NCBI GenBank assembly: GCA_022385755.1
Contig: MU278358.1
Span: 263,133 to 327,132, forward strand
DNA length: 64,000 bases
Origin: Trametopsis cervina
Lineage: Eukaryota; Basidiomycota; Agaricomycetes; Polyporales; Irpicaceae
Reading direction: 5' to 3'
The position numbers and the translations under genes are program-made. Under the pieces are notes generated by a model, which saw only the letters and a list, made by a program, of their open reading frames with translations, did no database searches and was not told where the DNA came from. Shown one piece after another: positions 59,127-64,000 of this stretch; the first letter of the stretch is position 1; each line of letters starts with the position of its first letter.

Positions 59127-60368
59127 ATGTCTGGCAGCAACAAAGAGCTCACGCAGAATTTCTATTCAACCTTCCAAGTCGCTCGCTCTGGTCCGCCAAG
59201 TTCATTCGCATCCGCTCTGTCATGAACCTAAACGAAGCTGCGAATGGTTTCGACAGAGCTTGCGAAGCGGCTGGATGATCTGAAGGCTGGCGATAATCGC
59301 TCTGCGGATGCACTGAACGATCTGGCTCTGGACGTCGCAAAGTTGCGCAAAGAATTCATTGACGCAAGAGACTATCTACCTCCATATGATCAGAGGCAAT
59401 ATGAGAACGTATGAGTCTCAACTTCGGCATGTTTGCCCGATTGACACGTGGACTCTAGTTTTTAACATCTACAGAGCAATCCATAGAAGAGCTACGCTCT
59501 TCCGCAGCTGGAAAACCGAAGTTTGTATTCAGACGCAAAGCGAACAAAGGGAAAGAGGCCGTCATAACCTCCACAGTCAAGCTTGACGACAAGACCAGCC
59601 AAACCACGGACTTGCACCCATCCGAGAAGTCTAATACACCGGCAGAAAGCTCCGCATCCAGTCATGTCTCCCTTTCCGGCCACTCTGATAGTTATCTCTC
59701 CTGGTCTTCACTGCCGTCTCCGACGACCGGAATGACGGACATCGCCATATCCGACCTTAGGCATTGTGTTGTCAACCTTCTCCCTCAAGAATCGGATGCG
59801 TCTAAGAGAACGATCTCTGCATTGCACGTACGGAATCTTGTGGACACTGTCCTCCTACTCCCTCGCATTGATGGGAGCGCCTTGATCCACGACTTGACGA
59901 ACTGTACGATTGTTTTGGGGTGTCATCAGGTTAGAGCCATTGATATCAGCTTGCTCTTACCAACTCGGAACTAACAAAAATGATCATTCAGTTCCGCATG
60001 CACACGTCCTCGCATGTTCATGTTCATCTCCATATTCTGTCAAATCCGATCATAGAACACTGCTCCGCTATCGCCTTCACAGGTTATCCAGCATCCCTCC
60101 ACGAGAAACCATCTGTACCTGAGGTATGTGCCACGCTATCAGCGCTCATCGTCATTGCGCTGCTCACCATTGATCCTAGAGCAAGCATCTTTCAGTACAG
60201 GATTTCACACACATTCGACCGACTCCTTCTCCTAATTGGTCTGCTTTGTCTGCCGAGAAGGACCTTTCGGCAGAAGAATGGATTGCCTTCGCGGAGGCGC
60301 GATCAGACAGGGCGGTTGCTATGCTGCTCCACGCCTTGCCGCAGGGCAAAGAGAGCGTGACAGGATGA
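59127..60368 (+). CDS. Tubulin-folding cofactor C (TBCC domain)
   Basis: A cytosolic GTPase-activating chaperone that releases folded alpha/beta-tubulin from the cofactor D/E complex (Cin2 in budding yeast). The ATG at 59127 gives MSGSNKELTQNFYSTFQ. An intron then leads to VSTELAKRLDDLKAGDNRSA, a helical N-terminal bundle ending YDQRQYEN. The linker is Ser-rich. The beta-helix TBCC domain shows DLRHCVVNLL, LIHDLTNCTIVLGCHQ and, after another intron, FRMHTSSHVHVHLHILSNPI and IEHCSAIAFTGY; the second block keeps the QxR-x-H...SNPIIE pattern that holds the catalytic Arg. The end is PQGKESVTG. Four introns. The join at 59178-59238 is the least certain. Confidence 0.88.
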
Positions 60369-60799
60369 CTCATGTGAGCCTCGACCAAGACTTACTCGCG
60401 CTGTGATCACCTTTGTCGCGAATGCTTGTTTGCGGCAAATTTCTTCGACTGTCGCCGGTCGTGTCCTGTATAATCGCGAGTTGCTCGCGCTGACAATGTC
60501 GATATTGTTGTGCACAGCACATCCTTGGCGCAACGCCTCTGTTTTTACCTGACGTGATGGAATTCCCAGTCATGATTCTGTAACACTTTCTAACGCCTGA
60601 TCGGCTATCGTATACCGTGTGAAGGGGTTGTGGGAACCATATTTGCTCAGTCAACTGCAATCGATCCAGGCTTCCCTTCATCCTTCTCGGTCGTGTTATA
60701 GCTGGTCTCCGACACCACTCTCACTTTGTTCCACTTGACGCTCGAAGCGCAAACGTTCTGCACTACTCGATACACAATTGAAGGAACGTAACTAAGATA
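60369..60799. other. Intergenic before the cysteine-rich genes
   Basis: 431 bases with no supportable gene; presumably the cofactor C 3' UTR and the promoter of the next gene. Confidence 0.5.
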
Positions 60800-61372
60800 T
60801 GGCAGACTCATGCTGTGATTGTTTCGCTGTCTTCTGCGGACTTTCCTTATGTTGTTCGTATCTCCTCAGTTTGGCTACCAACACTAGTTGACCACTGATA
60901 TACAGGCATATGTTGCGCGGATTCGTGTGGACCCCGCCCTGGTTTTACAAGTGAGAAGTATCGTCCCCGCTTCCCTTTGATCTGTCTCTGATACGCTGTT
61001 TTCCGTACTCCAGGTGGACGCAAATATGTCGATGACACAGAGATGGGCGAGATCGGTATGAGCTCTGTCGATCTTGGGGAGCCCCCAAAACGAGCTACAT
61101 TTCGCTGGCCGTGGAAGAATTGGCACAGTAAGGACGACGAAGCCTTTGTGGAGCAAGTCACCAGAGATGCAGAAGTTCAGCGGCAGCAGCGAGAGCGAGA
61201 CAGTACACAGAGCAGCGAGGCTGGGGGACTAAGCGGTCAACTTCCCCATGCCAGGTCACAAAGCACTGGGGGCCAAGGGGTTGACCGAGCTGTGGTAGAC
61301 GTGCAGCCCATGCCATCCAAATTAATGGAGCACGAACGCAAGTCGTCCAGTGCTGCCACACCGGTACCTTGA
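60800..61372 (+). CDS. Small cysteine-rich protein, copy 1
   Basis: The ATG at 60800 opens MADSCCDCFAVFCGLSLCC. A phase-1 intron joins to ICCADSCGPRPGFT, and a second to SGRKYVDDTEMGEIG. Ten cysteines sit in the first 26 residues, with alternating CC and CxxC, then none. The rest is charged and polar: PPKRATFRWPWKNWHSKDDE, a helical EQVTRDAEVQRQQRERD, and a Ser/Gln-rich tail ending AATPVP. No signal peptide is obvious. The N-terminal Cys cluster resembles palmitoylated or metal-binding Cys-rich motifs. No family name is assigned. It precedes a similar gene by 390 bases on the same strand. The first donor (GTTCGT) is unusual, so the exon end is tentative. Confidence 0.62.
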
Positions 61373-61762
61373 AGTTGGGTCCGGAGAGTGTTTGTTTGGG
61401 ACTTTGTTGATTTTGTCGCGCCTCCTATGCCAATTGCTTTCAAAATTGCCATTGTTACTATTTTTATTATCTGCCACGAGTGGAATTGAACGGCAAGAGC
61501 ACTGTCTATGGTGACCATCTTCCATAGGCTGCGCACGGCGTTGCAAGCCGTTGTACTGAATCACGTTCCCAAACGGGATGCGAGTGCGATGGGATCGGGC
61601 AGAGGATCTAAGTGCAATGCGGTGACGTTTGGTATATAACTCTTCACCACTATCACTATATGGCATTGACCGCATCCACTCTTTCACTAAGCTAACCGCT
61701 GCATTACTTTATACTCTGCCCCTTATACTTACTCGCACCCACATACTACCATCTTATCTACT
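61373..61762. other. Spacer between the two cysteine-rich genes
   Basis: 390 bases. It includes a TATA box (61633) and a pyrimidine-rich leader ahead of copy 2. No other gene seen. Confidence 0.55.
61633..61639 (+). promoter_or_regulatory. TATA box of cysteine-rich copy 2
   Basis: TATATAA 130 bases before the ATG at 61763, followed by a CT-rich leader with CACTATCACTATATGG and TTACTTTATACT runs. Confidence 0.45.
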
Positions 61763-62249
61763 ATGAGCGACGCAATCGGGGAATGTTTTGGTGTGGTCTG
61801 TAGTGTATGCTGTACGTGCCACCCTATCTGTGCAGTTCTCTCTCGCTAAGTCTCTTGGGGCAGGCATATGCTGTACAGAAAGTTTCTCTCAATGGTGTCT
61901 GTTCAGTACGTACATCTGTGCTGACCGCGCGTCATCATCTGAGAATGTGCACCCTTCGCCAATAGAAAGCTGGGGTTCAGGTTCGGACAGCAGCACCGGA
62001 TGCTGCATGTCCTGTTGCAAGAAATCCTTTGACGACGACGAGTTTGAGAAGGAAGAAGAAAAGCTGCGCGAGCGTCGTCTCGCACGCGAGGCGGCTCAGG
62101 CTCAATCTGCTGATGATGAATCGCTCCCGGGCAGGGCACCAGGCAGCAACATCATATCGTCGCAACCGTCGGCGGGACAAACGATGTCTGCCAGGCCATC
62201 GGTGGAAGTGCAGCCGCAGAAGGAAGAACAGGACAGGAGTGGGGCCTGA
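61763..62249 (+). CDS. Small cysteine-rich protein, copy 2
   Basis: The ATG at 61763 opens MSDAIGECFGVVCSVC. A phase-1 intron (donor GTACGT) at the same point as in copy 1 joins to CICCTESFSQWCLF, and a second intron reaches SSDSSTGCCMSCCKKSFDDD. The remainder is a charged helix (EFEKEEEKLRERRLAREAAQ) and a Ser/Gln/Pro-rich tail ending EEQDRSGA. The layout (Cys-rich head, basic/acidic helix, polar tail) and intron placement match copy 1, though sequence identity outside the Cys motifs is low. Membrane tethering through acylated cysteines is a guess. The exon between 61863 and 61975 is the least certain part. Confidence 0.62.
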
Positions 62250-63510
62250 GACATGTTGCGTTAACACATGACAGACTCCCAATCACTCGTGAGGCCCACG
62301 AAGTCACTTATGTTACGGTCATCGCACATTTTCAAACTTGAATGTAATTGCATACCCCTTTATCGCCACAGGATCACAGTGCACCGATGGCAGCCCCTTT
62401 GATGCGACGAGGCTCTGAATGTTAGATGTCGTTTACCACGGTGATACATAACCGCGGGCCAGGCAGCGTTCCTAATCTGCTAACCACATAACTTGCCGTA
62501 GCCCGGGCCTGTACACTCCATGGAATCTTTGCAGCTTTTCTTGTTGCAGAAATGGTGTGTTCCCTGATGGTCCTTGGCAGGTAAAGGTACGTGTATCGCT
62601 TTGCAGCATCTTTCAAGTTGTTGATCTTTCAAGTCAGAAGGGGCAAGCGATGTTCATAGCCCCCTTCTCTCTGGGGTGCTCGTCGTTTAGGCTGTGAAGC
62701 GGCTATCCTATCCATTATAACAATCTATAGGACGTACAATGTTTATCTGGATCCCGGTGCATTGGCTGGTTCCTGGTTTCTATGTAAGAAACAGCCCCAC
62801 AATCGGAGGGGCTGACTGATAAGACCGCTTTCTGTCGCTAACAGCATCGCCTCTGCCTGACTGCAATTTTTCGCAAAGGTTCGAAATTCAAGTTATGTCA
62901 CGTCCATGACACTATTACAAGATGCTCACGAGATGCCAGACCCAGGTCGAACTGGACGATACTCCTGTTCATGGGAAGGAGTGATCCCCTCTTTACATCC
63001 CGCCTCCACTTCAACAGGAATCATGGTTGTACGACGAGAACACAAGATATTCTGGGGAAGTTGGGCGTGGACTCCACTGGCCATGTGACTAAAGAGTTGC
63101 TCACTACTCAGGAGTTCTGATGCTGGCCATAAATGTGCTTGGCCAGTGTGGTTTGACTGGTTGTCGTCAAGTTGCCATTTCGAAAGAAACCGTGCAAACT
63201 GTCATTAATTATCCATTCGAAAGGTCCTGTACGAGCTGTATCTACCACGTAGCACAGTCCTGTAACTAACGATACCGACGAAAGAGAATGAGGCCATGTA
63301 TGTAGGATGAGATGGTTTATGAGAGCACATAATATTATGCAGAAGTCCGATGAGCTATGCCTATGAGGTACGTACTAACAATTGCGAGATGATGACGAAG
63401 GTCCGACGTCGACTGAGAAAAGACTGTAGTGGGAAGAACAGGAAGAAGAATAGGGAAAGGATGCGTCCACATTAAAAAGTCCCTTACAAGCTTGAGAATC
63501 ATGAAATGCA
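62250..63510. other. Intergenic before the chitin synthase
   Basis: About 1.26 kb with no supportable gene. The right end should be the 3' UTR of the chitin synthase. Confidence 0.55.
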
Positions 63511-64000
63511 TCAACCGGCTCGGCTGAGTAGAACGCGATCGATCGCAGCGTTTATAGCAGACTTCCTGCCTGACAGATCCATGCCGAATTGTGCTTCCAA
63601 CTGCCTTCTGACTTCACGTTTCGTGACAGTCGTCAAGTCCGCATCGTGCAGCAACCGCATGACGGCTTGGTCAATCTCGACGTCATTCGGCAGACCAGCC
63701 ATGTCAACGTCTTCTGGACTATGGCTTTGCGGGATCTGCACGTCGAGGTAGTTTGTTGGAGGGCGTGAGGGGAGAGGCGCATGTACCACACCGCCTGCGT
63801 ATCCTGTAGACATGGGAGTGTTGCGACCAGACTGGTAACCTGGCGGCGGGTACATCATACCGGCCTGAGAAGGCGAGGGCGAGTACGCGCGAGACATGGC
63901 AGGTTCGTAGAATGTTTCGCGCCCGTAAACGGAGGCAGTGTGTGATTCGGGATATCCATCATTGTGCATTTTGGTTGGCGGGACCCACGAGCCAATGCTG
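63511..64000 (-). CDS. Chitin synthase with C-terminal DEK_C domain (class V/VII, myosin-motor type), 3' part
   Basis: Only the last part of the gene lies in the window; the frame is open to the right edge. It reads SIGSWVPPTKMHNDGYPESH, a Tyr/Pro/Ser-rich linker (AYSPSPSQAGMMYPPPGYQS), then the DEK_C helical module: DVEIDQAVMRLLHDADL, TTVTKREVRRQLEAQFG, KSAINAAIDRVLLSRAG. This ending is characteristic of large fungal chitin synthases of the plasma membrane that carry an N-terminal myosin-like motor, where DEK_C is at the extreme C-terminus. The catalytic domain and motor would be beyond base 64000, so class assignment rests on the tail only. Confidence 0.82.
   Translation of the reverse strand, partial: SIGSWVPPTKMHNDGYPESHTASVYGRETFYEPAMSRAYSPSPSQAGMMYPPPGYQSGRNTPMSTGYAGGVVHAPLPSRPPTNYLDVQIPQSHSPEDVDMAGLPNDVEIDQAVMRLLHDADLTTVTKREVRRQLEAQFGMDLSGRKSAINAAIDRVLLSRAG

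Overview
The window is nuclear DNA from a filamentous basidiomycete, most likely an Agaricomycete. Genes are dense and split by many 50-100 nt GT-AG introns. The protein set fits as well: a DUF6535 membrane protein, an F-box/LRR protein, a long-insert G-alpha, an Agaricomycete-type seven-transmembrane receptor, an OLE1 desaturase fused to cytochrome b5, and a DEK_C-tailed chitin synthase. No bacterial, viral, transposon, CRISPR or RNA-gene signature was recognised. The coding sequences were spliced by eye from frame continuity and splice consensus, so exon ends are predictions.

Layout from left to right. 1-6.3 kb: a 5'-truncated SNF2/RING/helicase (ULS1/RAD5 type), then an SWI/SNF-RSC SWIB subunit (Rsc6/Swp73 type), both +. 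6.4-9.5 kb: a LARGE-type GT49 glycosyltransferase (-) divergent from the exosome subunit RRP41 (+). 9.6-14.9 kb: a peroxisomal ABCD half-transporter (-) divergent from a helical-repeat protein (+). 14.9-18 kb: a conserved mitochondrial protein and the delta-9 desaturase (both -). 20.3-28.1 kb: a single-pass membrane protein (+), an atypical G-alpha (-) and a DUF6535 protein (+). 29.1-32.0 kb: a tandem pair of alpha/beta hydrolases (-), followed by a 3.2 kb gene-poor stretch. 35.2-41.9 kb: F-box/LRR (+), a small PB1-like protein (-), a 7TM receptor (+) and an RRG7-like mitochondrial nuclease-fold protein (+).

42.6-54.5 kb is one very large minus-strand gene. It joins a PH-type domain, long Ser/Thr/Pro-rich tracts, an Arg-Ser repeat region, a coiled coil and a Pro/Ala-rich tail. 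A second uncharacterised low-complexity protein diverges from its 5' end (55.3-57.9 kb). 58.2-62.2 kb: RBX1 (-) divergent from tubulin cofactor C (+), then two adjacent small cysteine-rich proteins (+) that look like tandem paralogues. The right edge cuts through the 3' end of a chitin synthase (-).

Most genes are housekeeping functions with no shared pathway. Three relationships may matter: two chromatin-remodelling genes side by side, a receptor and a G-alpha in the same 20 kb, and two tandem duplications. The items most worth following are the giant PH/SR/coiled-coil gene, the G-alpha that lacks the catalytic glutamine and carries a 4-nt microexon, and the cysteine-rich pair. I did not find a convincing new multi-gene system.
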